From contig JBBIWA010000003.1 of assembly GCA_037439425.1 (NCBI GenBank), positions 139,419 through 203,418 of the forward strand: a stretch of DNA of 64,000 bases, given 5' to 3'. Both the position numbers and the translations under genes were made by a program. Numbering within the stretch: the first letter of the stretch is position 1; every line of letters starts with the position of its first letter. Positions 1-7,752 of the stretch are shown here, piece by piece. Origin of the DNA: JBBIWA01 sp037439425 (GTDB lineage Bacteria > Acidobacteriota > Blastocatellia > RBC074). The notes under the pieces are model-generated. The model saw only the letters and a program-made list of their open reading frames with translations, was not told where the DNA came from and made no database searches.

Positions 1-515
1 AATTGAGCCCAGGTGCCGGAAGTTAGGGATTCGGCGGCTGTCTCTCCCATCGCGCTTTGGGAAGGGAGGAAGGTCTCTTGAGCCGTTGAGTATTGAGGCA
101 GCCCTTTGAGCTGCTCAATGGCAGTGAAATACCGCTCCACAGGGAGTTCATTCTGTCCCACAGGGACGCGCTTGAGATGGTAGAACTCAGCGGCTTCATA
201 AGGCTTGTCGTAAGGTCTCAATGCTTGCGCCAGCTTCTTCTTAACTTTCGCCAGTTTCCTCTCAATTTTTTCGCGCGCAGACTCACTCAGAGAGTGTTTG
301 ATTGCGTCATTTCGATTCTGCTCTGGCGCTAGCGTGCGCGCCTGGGGCGCGGCCTTTGTCTGCCTTTGGCGAAGCTCCTTATCAGCAACCTTGGCCAGCA
401 GTTGAGTCTCAAGGTGTGTGGCAGGCTCTCTTTTTGATTCCGGTGCGACCCGGTCTGAGCTCCTTGAGAAGCCGATCAGCAAGATCGCGGCTGAGAGCCA
501 GAAGAGGGTAATCAA
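1..515 (-). CDS. Truncated membrane-anchored hypothetical protein (N-terminal part, runs off left edge)
   Basis: An open frame on the minus strand continues past the window start. An in-frame stop lies just upstream, and the only plausible initiator in between is TTG at 515, giving M-I-T-L-F-W and a hydrophobic segment (residues about 2-16) that reads as a signal peptide or anchor. It is followed by a Lys/Glu/Arg-rich helical stretch (about 60-95, with EKIERKLAKVKKKLAQAL) and then a less charged part ending SLTSGTWAQ at the edge. No convincing Shine-Dalgarno sits at the normal distance, although a purine-rich AGAAGGAGA lies about 40 nt upstream, so the start is uncertain. In acidobacterial proteins this kind of N-terminus can precede a beta-propeller (BNR/sortilin-type); that is inference only, as the diagnostic part is outside the window. 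Confidence 0.55.
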   Translation of the reverse strand, partial: MITLFWLSAAILLIGFSRSSDRVAPESKREPATHLETQLLAKVADKELRQRQTKAAPQARTLAPEQNRNDAIKHSLSESAREKIERKLAKVKKKLAQALRPYDKPYEAAEFYHLKRVPVGQNELPVERYFTAIEQLKGLPQYSTAQETFLPSQSAMGETAAESLTSGTWAQ

Positions 516-1008
516 GCGAAAACTACGGCCTGTCGTGCCGATCTACCTACAGTTGGTTTCTCCTTCTCTCTTCGCCCCTCAGGTGAAGAGGGGCAACCTT
601 TCACCCAACTAATGCGCAAAGCAGAGCCAAAACGGCTCAAGGTCTCGAAGAATTTTTCGCCGAGGGCCCTCATCACTTGCCACACGGGTGCAAGTCTTTA
701 TTGTAGGGTGAAAAAGCAGTAAGGATCGGTGGTGAGCCCCGGTGGGGGCCTCAGATGATAGCGAGTCTGAGCCAGCGCGGGTGGGTCCAGGTCTGGAGAG
801 CCTAAGGCTGCCCCGGCCGGGGCTGGTGGTGGGCGGGAGCTTCCTCTCCACCAGCGCCCCTAGCGGGGCTAAGGCTTCAACCGATCTTCTTTTGACCCTA
901 CAATCGTGACGTGCACCCCTGCCACACCTCAAAATTGACTTCTCCTGCGCAAATAGCTATGCTTCCCCCATCACATAACCCGATGCCCAGACGAACCTAG
1001 GAGTTGAG
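516..1008. other. Intergenic region between divergent genes
   Basis: About 490 nt between the left-edge gene (minus) and the sigma factor gene (plus). It is GC-rich in the middle, with a CCCCGGCCGGGG palindrome near 811-824. I see no reading frame with coding character on either strand; a 107-codon minus-strand frame at 609-932 has Arg/Pro-rich shadow composition. It should carry the promoters for both flanking genes, but I could not pick convincing boxes. Confidence 0.5.
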
Positions 1009-1584
1009 GTGACAACGACATCACCACAAGATGTGACTCGCTTGCTTCAGGATTGGAGCAAAGGGAATCGAACTGCTCTGGCTGACCTGATGCCATTGGT
1101 CTACGACGAACTGCACCATCTGGCCAGCCGCTACTTGCGCCGCGAAAGAGCAGGTCACACGCTGCAAACCACGGCGCTGGTGCACGAGGCCTACCTCCGG
1201 CTAATTGACCAGAATCGAGTCAGCTGGCAAAACCGCGCGCACTTTTTCGGTGTCGCCGCGCAGATGATGCGGCGTATTCTGGTTGATCACTCACGGGGAC
1301 AACACGCCGAGAAGCGAGGCGGCGGCGCGATGAAGCTCTCGCTGGATGAAGCCATCAGGTTGGCTGAGGAGCGAGAAGTCGATCTGATTGCGCTCGACGA
1401 TGCGCTTACCGCTCTGGCTGCGATTGACCCGCAGTAGAGCCGGATAGTTGAGCTACGCTTCTTCGGCGGGTTGACGGTAGAAGAGACAGCTGAAGTCCTC
1501 GGCGTCTCGCCCGCCACAGTCAAGCGTGAGTGGAGTATGGCCAAGGCCTGGCTTCATCGCGAGATCAGCAAGCACGGCCCCTAG
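1009..1584 (+). pseudogene. ECF RNA polymerase sigma factor (TIGR02999-like) interrupted by an in-frame amber codon
   Basis: The frame starts with GTG at 1009 after an AGGAG at 999-1003 and encodes sigma region 2 (about residues 8-100, with DELHHLASRYLRRE and HEAYLRLIDQ). It reaches ALAAIDP-Q and then hits TAG at 1435-1437. The same frame continues without a shift through SRIVELRFFGGLTVEETAEV and the region 4 helix-turn-helix (LGVSPATVKREWS) to TAG at 1582-1584. The family normally reads D-P-x-Q-S-R-I-V-E-L here, so one CAG-to-TAG transition explains the break. Read through, the product would be about 190 residues, the usual family length. Without region 4 the truncated 142-residue product should not recognise a -35 element. 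In Acidobacteriota such sigma factors usually sit before a Ser/Thr kinase, as here. Alternatives are a sequencing error or amber suppression. Confidence 0.85.
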
Positions 1585-1660
1585 TTTCCGGCTTTCAGCT
1601 CTTCGCTGCCACCCTGCATGAGCAACCAGCGATAGGCAAGCAACTGGCAATCAATGCGCG

Positions 1661-4309
1661 ATGAGTCCTGAACGCTATCAGCAAGTCAAACAACTATTCC
1701 AATCTGCACTGGAGCTGGAGCCAGAAAAGCGCGCTGCCTTTCTGGCTGAAGCCTGCGCGCGCGATGATGACTTGCGCGCAGAAGTTGAATCGTTACTCGC
1801 TTCTCACAAAGGGGCTGAAAGCTTTATTGAGATGCCGGCGCTGGCCGGCGCGCCGACGCTGCCCGCAGAGGAGATTACCGACCCCATGGTCGGGCGGCGC
1901 ATCGGCTCTTACCGCCTCATTCGTGAACTCGGCCACGGCGGGATGGGCGCGGTTTATCTGGCCGTGCGTGCCGACGAGCAATTTCAGAAGCGCGTGGCGA
2001 TCAAACTGGTCAAACGTGGCCTGGACACCGACTTGCAGCGCTTTCGCAACGAGCGGCAGATCCTGGCCAGCCTTGATCATCCCAACATCGCGCGCTTGCT
2101 GGATGGCGGGACGACAGAAGACGGTCTGCCCTATTTTGTGATGGAGTATGTCGAAGGGCAACCGCTCGTAGAGTACTGCGACCAGCGCAAACTTTCGACC
2201 GCCGAGCGGCTCAAGCTCTTTCGGACCGTCTGTTCAGCCGTGCACTACGCGCATCAGAATCTGGTTGTCCATCGCGACCTCAAACCAAGTAATATCCTCG
2301 TCACGGCTGAAGGCGTGGTGAAGCTACTCGATTTCGGGATCGCTAAGATTCTGAATCCGGACCTGTCGGCTGCTACCATTGCTCCCACGGCAACGGCGAT
2401 GCGGTTGATGACGCCCGAATACGCCAGCCCCGAACAGGTGCGCGGTCTGGCCGTCACAACAGCCAGTGATGTTTACTCGCTCGGTGTGGTGCTTTATGAA
2501 CTCTTGACTGGCCATCGGCCCTATCGGGTGACGAGCCGCGCGCTGCACGAAATTACGCGCATTATCTGCGAAGAAGAACCTGAGAAACCGAGCACCGCGA
2601 TCAGTCGCGTAGAGGCCGTGCTCGGCCCGGATGGCACCATTCAAAAACAGCTCACGCCTGAAGAAGTGAGCAAGAATCGTGAAGAGCAGCCCGAAAAATT
2701 GCGCCGCCGGCTGCAAGGCGATCTCGACAATATCGTGCTGATGGCGATGCGCAAGGAGCCGCAGCGCCGCTACGGCTCTGTCGAGCAATTTTCTGAAGAC
2801 ATACGCCGCCATCTGGAGGGATTGCCGGTGATCGCACGCAGAGACACTTTCAGCTATCGCGCCGGCAAGTTCGTCAAGCGGCACAAAACAGGCGTAGCCG
2901 CAGCCATGTTGCTTGTTATCACCTTGCTGGCCGGCATGGTGGCGACGGCGTGGCAGGCCCGTGTGGCTAAAACCGAGCGGGCCAGAGCCGAACGGCGCTT
3001 CAATGATGTGCGTAAACTGGCCAACTCGTTTCTCTTTGAATTTCACCAAGCGATTGAGAATCTTCCCGGCTCGACGCCGGCGCGCGCGCTGGTAGTGCGA
3101 CGGGCGCTAGAGTATCTCGACTCTCTGGCGCAGGAAGCCGGCAGCGACCCCTCGTTGCAACATGAACTGGCCACAGCTTATGAGAAAATCGGCGACATTC
3201 AGGGCAATCCCTACTCGGCCAATCTCGGCGACACAGTAGGAGCGCTCGAAAGCTATCGCAAGGCTCTTGCCATTCGCCAGGCGCTTGCAGCAGCCGAGCC
3301 GGCAAGCCTCGAGACTAAGCGCGAGCTATCCGGCAGCTATGACCGGATTGGCGATATGCTCCAGTTGACTCACCATCTGGCCGAGGCGCTTGCCCATTAC
3401 CGCCAAGCGCTTCAGCTTCGGCAGGAGCTGGCCCTCCTGCAGCCTCATAACCTCTCGATCCAGCGCGAGCTGTCCGGCAGCTACGAGCTCATCGGCGACG
3501 TGCTGGTGAAAATGGGCGATGGAAGCGGAGCCTTGGAGAACTTCCGCCAATGCTTTCGTATCGCTGAGTCACTAGCCGCACGGGAACCCACCAGCCTCCA
3601 TCGCCGCCATCTGGCCTTGAGCTACGGCAAGCTCAGTACAGGACTGGCGATGATGGGTGAAGAATGGACGGCCGCTATCGAAAGAGCGCGCCAATCGCTG
3701 GAGATGTTGCGGCAACTGGCCGAATTGGAGCCCAACAATGCCAGGGCGCAGCGCGAATTGGCATTCGGCTATAACAAAGTCGGCGATCTGTTATGGTCAA
3801 TCAAGGACTTACCCCAAGCATTGGAGAACTACCGTGAGGCGCTCAAGCTGCTTGAAAGATTAGCGTCAACTGACCCTCGCAATCAACAGTACCGCCACGA
3901 TCTGGCAAGGAGCTATAGCAATGTCGGTTATGTGCTGGCGCAGCTTGGCGATGAAACCGCAGCGGTGAGGGACCACCGCGAAGCGGTGCGGATTCTGGAG
4001 GAGCTGTCGGACGCAGACCCGAACAATACCTCCCTACAGCGCAATCTGGCCGCCTGCTACGCTTACTTCGGCGATATCTACTCCTTCCTCGCCTCGAAGG
4101 CTAACTTGCCGGCTGGCAAACAGGTCGAGCACTGGCAGGCAGCGCGGTCGTGGTATCAGCGCAGCTTGAAGCTGACTCTCCAGATGCGCGATCGCAACCT
4201 CCTGATAAGCTCCGATGTTGGCGAGCCTGACAGACTCACCAGCCTCATTGACAAATGTGACCAGGCCTTGATGAAGCTGAAAGGCTCGCCGCAGCGAGTT
4301 CCGCGATGA
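1661..4309 (+). CDS. Membrane Ser/Thr protein kinase with C-terminal TPR-like repeats
   Basis: 882 residues. A helical N-terminal segment (1-75) typical of acidobacterial kinases precedes a Hanks-type kinase domain: glycine loop GHGGMGAVY at 91-99, catalytic Lys at 115 (VAIK), HRDLKPSN at 204-211, DFG at 224-226 and the TPEYASPEQ activation segment at 251-259. All catalytic residues are present, so it should be active. One membrane helix lies at about 411-431, so the kinase domain is cytoplasmic and the repeat region probably periplasmic. From about 435 to the end there are degenerate TPR-like repeats, each built on E-L-x-x-x-Y-x-x-x-G-D and A-L-x-x-x-R-x-A-L. It starts 76 nt after the broken sigma gene, the usual partner order; the kinase may once have regulated that sigma factor (inference). 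The ligand is unknown. Confidence 0.93.
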   Translation: MSPERYQQVKQLFQSALELEPEKRAAFLAEACARDDDLRAEVESLLASHKGAESFIEMPALAGAPTLPAEEITDPMVGRRIGSYRLIRELGHGGMGAVYLAVRADEQFQKRVAIKLVKRGLDTDLQRFRNERQILASLDHPNIARLLDGGTTEDGLPYFVMEYVEGQPLVEYCDQRKLSTAERLKLFRTVCSAVHYAHQNLVVHRDLKPSNILVTAEGVVKLLDFGIAKILNPDLSAATIAPTATAMRLMTPEYASPEQVRGLAVTTASDVYSLGVVLYELLTGHRPYRVTSRALHEITRIICEEEPEKPSTAISRVEAVLGPDGTIQKQLTPEEVSKNREEQPEKLRRRLQGDLDNIVLMAMRKEPQRRYGSVEQFSEDIRRHLEGLPVIARRDTFSYRAGKFVKRHKTGVAAAMLLVITLLAGMVATAWQARVAKTERARAERRFNDVRKLANSFLFEFHQAIENLPGSTPARALVVRRALEYLDSLAQEAGSDPSLQHELATAYEKIGDIQGNPYSANLGDTVGALESYRKALAIRQALAAAEPASLETKRELSGSYDRIGDMLQLTHHLAEALAHYRQALQLRQELALLQPHNLSIQRELSGSYELIGDVLVKMGDGSGALENFRQCFRIAESLAAREPTSLHRRHLALSYGKLSTGLAMMGEEWTAAIERARQSLEMLRQLAELEPNNARAQRELAFGYNKVGDLLWSIKDLPQALENYREALKLLERLASTDPRNQQYRHDLARSYSNVGYVLAQLGDETAAVRDHREAVRILEELSDADPNNTSLQRNLAACYAYFGDIYSFLASKANLPAGKQVEHWQAARSWYQRSLKLTLQMRDRNLLISSDVGEPDRLTSLIDKCDQALMKLKGSPQRVPR

Positions 4310-4340
4310 GGTATCGGCTGAGCGTCTCGGCAGCAGAAGC

Positions 4341-4370
4341 TGCTTTGTCGCTGCATGAAGCGACAAAGCA
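4341..4370 (+). terminator. Perfect 12-bp inverted repeat after the kinase gene
   Basis: TGCTTTGTCGCT and its exact reverse complement AGCGACAAAGCA flank a 6-nt loop, 31 nt downstream of the kinase stop codon. There is no T-run after it, so it may be a Rho-dependent or stabilising 3' hairpin, or part of the repeat that follows. Confidence 0.4.
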
Positions 4371-4440
4371 CGAAGAGAAAAATCACCAGCCGCGCAGGGC
4401 TCTTCTTCCCTCCCTGGTGCTCTTCGTTTCTTCGTGGTGC
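4359..4440. repeat. Dispersed CACGAAG/CTTCGTG palindromic repeat (family B), degenerate copy
   Basis: The arms CACGAAGAG...ACCAG and CTGGTGCTCTTCG (then CTTCGTGGTGC) are imperfect inverted repeats. The same CACGAAG/CTTCGTG palindrome occurs as a much better copy inside the histidine kinase gene at 8729-8803. It lies between the kinase gene and the convergent TonB receptor gene. Confidence 0.5.
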
Positions 4441-4463
4441 GGATCTTGCAATGAGAAGGCATA

Positions 4464-4551
4464 CCTGGGAGCGCACGCTTCTAGCGTGCTCAGTCTCCGG
4501 TAAAGACCTGCTTAACGAAGACTGGCACGCAAGGATGCGTGCGCTCCCAGG
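4464..4551. repeat. Family A palindromic repeat, copy 1 (88-nt core)
   Basis: CCTGGGAGCGCACGC at 4464-4478 is exactly complementary to GCGTGCGCTCCCAGG at 4537-4551. Inside each end is a further hairpin, GCACGC-ttcta-GCGTGC and GCACGC-aaggat-GCGTGC. It ends 5 nt before the stop codon of the convergent TonB receptor gene. Related copies are at 9940, 34483, 34646, 38456 and 46643. Confidence 0.85.
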
Positions 4552-4555
4552 ACTT

Positions 4556-6766
4556 TCAGAAGAATCTGACCGTGTAGCTGAATCTCACCCCCCGGCCTAT
4601 TTCTGGCGCGCGCTCTTTGATGAAGGAGAGATGATTGCGATAGAGCTTATCGCCGAGGTTGAAAGCATTGACCGAGAAGATGTGCGCCAGATGCTGCTGC
4701 GTAATGACATAAGACGCATTCAGATTGACAATCGCATAGCCCGCCGTCCTGCTCTCGGTCGGAAAGACCTCATTCTGATCGCGCGCCATGATCACTTCCG
4801 GCCGCAAACTGAAACTCCTGTAAAAGAACTCAAAGCCTACTCTAGAACGCAGCGGCGGAATGCGCGGCAACGGGGTGTGAGTGTTTTTTAGCTCCGCATC
4901 TACCGCATCCAATCCCAGATTGAGCCAGAAGTTGTCATGCAATCCGAGGTCGATCCCAAGCTCTGTGCCAACGAACCGGCTGCCAGCCTGTTGATATTCA
5001 GCTACGATTAGGCCATCCTCAACCTCTCCGGTCGGCGCGAGAAAGACGAAGTCCTGGAGATGGTAGTAATAGAAACTGGCCTGCGCGCGGAAGCGGGTCG
5101 AGTTATGGCGCAGGGAGAGGTCTATGCCGTTGCCCAATTCCCGTTTCAGATCCTGATTGCCCACCTCGAAGGTCAGATTGCCGATGTGCGGCCCGTTGTT
5201 GTATAGCTCTTCCAGCGCAGGCGCGCGGTAAGAGTGCGTGTAGTTGGCCACAATCGCTCCACCTTCCCACAGCGGGAAGCGAATGCCTGCTGCGCCGGAG
5301 AAGCCTGTAAACGATCGCGCGCGGAGCCCTGTTGGATTGTACCGGTTGTGCTCGAGTCGCCCACCAAACTGCAAGGCGAGGCGCTTGAAATCGAGTTCCT
5401 GCAGCGTGAAGAGAGCGAAAGCGTTTTGCGTAACCGGCGGAGCCAAAACTTCCACTCCTTCCGTCTTGTAATCGCGGTGTAAGCCCCAGAAGCCAAAACT
5501 GCCTGAAAGCGGACCGGTGCGACGTTGCTCGAAGACGCCACGGTAGACCAATTGTTGATTGTCAAGCTGCGTCCCGACCGTCTCGCCTTCCAACTCTTTG
5601 TGGCTGTAGTCGGTGTAGTTGAGCGAGAGCCGGAAGGCCTCAATCCCCGCTCTCGTGTTGCGAAAACCCGTATTGAAGCGCAGGTTGTGGCGGCGCAAGG
5701 CGAGATCAACTACTTCTCCCTCTTCTTCGCCCTGACCTGCTTCAAACTCGGCCGCAAAAGGCACACCATAGCGCGCGTTATCGTGCCCGTAGCCGAAGCT
5801 GAAGAAGCCTTTCTCACCGAACCAGCCGAAGCCACCGGAGCCATTGGCCAGGCGCGTTTTGGAATTGCGGATCCGGCCGAGCGGTGTATTGTAATCACCC
5901 GTGCGCTGCCCACCGCCATCGGCCCAGAGCAACCAGTTGCCCGTGCCGTATTCGATGCCCCCGCTGGCGCCCCCCTGTGCGCTAGCCGTCCCACCGAGAG
6001 CCGTCAGTGAGCCGCGCAAGCCATTGTGAGGGTGATCGTGCACCTGATGATGGCCGGTAATGGCATTGACTACTCCACCAAGCGCATTGCTGCCATAAAG
6101 CAAGGTCGCCGGACCTTTGACAATCTCTACTCGCTCCAGGTTGAGCACGTTGGTGGTTTCACCGTGATCGCCCGATTGCGAAGAGAGCGTGCCGGTGCGA
6201 ATCCCATCTTCTAAAATCAGCACCCGGTCACCATCAAACCCGCGAATCACCGGGCGAGCCGAACCCGGGCCGAAGCTGCGTTTGGCCACGCCAGCTTCGT
6301 GCCCCAAGACCTCGCCCAGCGAAGTATGGCTCTTCTCCACCAGCTTGACTGAATCAAGCGAGATGACTGATTGAAAAGCATCGAAAGCGCTCTGCTCGCG
6401 CCCGCTGGCCGTCACAGTGATCTCCTCGCGAATCCCGGCCAGTTTCAGTTGGAAATCGAGCGTGGCCGTGCTGCCTGCGCTCACTTCCACTGTACGCACC
6501 ACATCAGGGAAGCCATCCATATGCGCCAGGACATCATACTTGCCCGGCGGCAGCTCAGAGAACTCAAAAACACCGCTCTCGTCAGTCTCAACCGTTCTCT
6601 TCAATCGCACTATCGAAACCGAGACGTTGTGCAGCGGGCGGCCACTATCGGCCAGCGTGACCGTGCCGCGCAGCGCCCCGCTTGATTGACCGAAGCTCAC
6701 CCTCGCCAAGCCAACTAAGAAAAAGACCGTCAGCATGAAACCAATAATTTCCCTTCTCCCGCACAT
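4556..6766 (-). CDS. TonB-dependent outer-membrane receptor, ZnuD-like
   Basis: 736 residues. A signal peptide (1-26) is followed by a carboxypeptidase-regulatory-like domain (about 30-115, G-x-V-T-L-A-D-S-G-R-P-L and G-x-Y-D-V-x-A), a plug domain (about 120-235, with VRIVKGP-type strand LERVEIVKGPATLLYGSNA) and a 22-strand-type barrel ending in aromatic VRFSYTVRFF. A His-rich loop (GHHQVHDHPHNG, about 237-248) at the plug/barrel junction, and the late motifs YNNGPHIGNLTFEVGN and LYRNHLSFIKERAPE-GR, resemble ZnuD-type zinc receptors. The metal assignment is inference. A strong ribosome site (AAGGAG) lies 9 nt before the ATG. The roughly 90-nt AT-rich upstream region may hold a metal-dependent operator, but I see no clear palindrome. 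Confidence 0.9.
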   Translation of the reverse strand: MCGRREIIGFMLTVFFLVGLARVSFGQSSGALRGTVTLADSGRPLHNVSVSIVRLKRTVETDESGVFEFSELPPGKYDVLAHMDGFPDVVRTVEVSAGSTATLDFQLKLAGIREEITVTASGREQSAFDAFQSVISLDSVKLVEKSHTSLGEVLGHEAGVAKRSFGPGSARPVIRGFDGDRVLILEDGIRTGTLSSQSGDHGETTNVLNLERVEIVKGPATLLYGSNALGGVVNAITGHHQVHDHPHNGLRGSLTALGGTASAQGGASGGIEYGTGNWLLWADGGGQRTGDYNTPLGRIRNSKTRLANGSGGFGWFGEKGFFSFGYGHDNARYGVPFAAEFEAGQGEEEGEVVDLALRRHNLRFNTGFRNTRAGIEAFRLSLNYTDYSHKELEGETVGTQLDNQQLVYRGVFEQRRTGPLSGSFGFWGLHRDYKTEGVEVLAPPVTQNAFALFTLQELDFKRLALQFGGRLEHNRYNPTGLRARSFTGFSGAAGIRFPLWEGGAIVANYTHSYRAPALEELYNNGPHIGNLTFEVGNQDLKRELGNGIDLSLRHNSTRFRAQASFYYYHLQDFVFLAPTGEVEDGLIVAEYQQAGSRFVGTELGIDLGLHDNFWLNLGLDAVDAELKNTHTPLPRIPPLRSRVGFEFFYRSFSLRPEVIMARDQNEVFPTESRTAGYAIVNLNASYVITQQHLAHIFSVNAFNLGDKLYRNHLSFIKERAPEIGRGVRFSYTVRFF

Positions 6767-6969
6767 AGCAACTTTCTCCTTGTAATCTATCCGAGATAGT
6801 AAGGAAGCGGTGATAATAATCTACCAGAACTGGAGTTCATCTGTCCTCCAGGGGGAGCTATCCTATGCGGCCGCGCTGCGGCTCACATCAGATATTCAAT
6901 GAATGGTCGGGATTGAGCTGCGAATGGTCGTTGTGGGCTGGTCAGTGGCCAGAGGATGACAGCAGCACT

Positions 6970-7752
6970 TCACAGCCGGAGCAGTTGATCACGCAAGAGG
7001 CGCGCTTGCAAGCGGCTGACATTGAGTTGCTGATGGTTACTCAGCGTGACCAGATACGTGCCACCGGGCATAGGGGTGATGCGGCTGATCATCTCCAGGT
7101 TAGCGAGCGTGCCACGCGACAGACGCACAAATCGCACCGGGTCCAGTCGCGCTTCCAGGTCCTTCAACCGGTAGGCCAGCCGGTAGCGCTCATTGCGCGC
7201 CGTGGTAATTTGCAACCACTCGCCCTCAGCCACTATGGAAGCGATCTGCGCGACGGGCAGGAGGATAATTTCGTCTTGCTGCCGAATCGGGAGGCGTTCC
7301 AGATAAGGCGAGCGCGCAGCCTTTTCGTAATCATCAGCCGCCGCTTTCAGGCGCGCGGCCTCAATCGCCCAAGCTTCGGCTTGCTCCAGTCGCTGCTGCG
7401 CGCGATTGAGCGTCTCTCGCAGCCGCTCGCGCGCCACCGGTTTAAGCAAATAGTCAATCGCATTGAGCTCAAAAGCGCGCACGGCATATTCGTCATAAGC
7501 GGTCACGAAGGCAATCAGCGGCAAGTGCTCTTTTCTGAGCAGCCGCACCACGCCTAGTCCATCCAGCTCGGGCATTTGCAGATCGAGCAGCGCCAGATCA
7601 GGACGCTCTTTTTCAATCAGCTCAACTGCTTCGGGGCCAGTGGCGGCTTCACCAATGATCTCGACATCCTCAAATGAGCGCAGCAGCGCTATCAGGAACG
7701 AGCGCGCCGGTCGCTCATCATCGGCAATCACCACGCGTAATCTGGCAGTCAT
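6970..7752 (-). CDS. LytTR-family response regulator
   Basis: 260 residues. The receiver domain (about 5-120) has the acidic pair D11-D12, phospho-acceptor Asp57 in LALLDLQMPELDG, Thr in FVTAYD and the conserved Lys in YLLKPV. A helical linker (about 120-155) precedes a LytTR DNA-binding domain (about 160-258: EIILLPVAQIASIVAEGEW, RLKDLEARLDPVRFVRLSRG). The ATG overlaps the stop of the kinase gene by 4 nt, so the two are translationally coupled and form a LytS/LytR-type pair. The target genes are not evident here. Confidence 0.93.
   Translation of the reverse strand: MTARLRVVIADDERPARSFLIALLRSFEDVEIIGEAATGPEAVELIEKERPDLALLDLQMPELDGLGVVRLLRKEHLPLIAFVTAYDEYAVRAFELNAIDYLLKPVARERLRETLNRAQQRLEQAEAWAIEAARLKAAADDYEKAARSPYLERLPIRQQDEIILLPVAQIASIVAEGEWLQITTARNERYRLAYRLKDLEARLDPVRFVRLSRGTLANLEMISRITPMPGGTYLVTLSNHQQLNVSRLQARLLRDQLLRL

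Noticed and set aside
609..932. 107-codon minus-strand frame in the left intergenic region
   Set aside because: Arg/Pro/Ser-rich composition, no ribosome site and no recognisable domain.
2324..3049. 241-codon minus-strand frame inside the kinase gene
   Set aside because: Shadow of a confident Ser/Thr kinase; composition fits antisense of high-GC codons.
4355..4891. 178-codon plus-strand frame opposite the TonB receptor gene
   Set aside because: Starts in repeat DNA, runs antisense to a well-supported receptor and has no domain or ribosome site.
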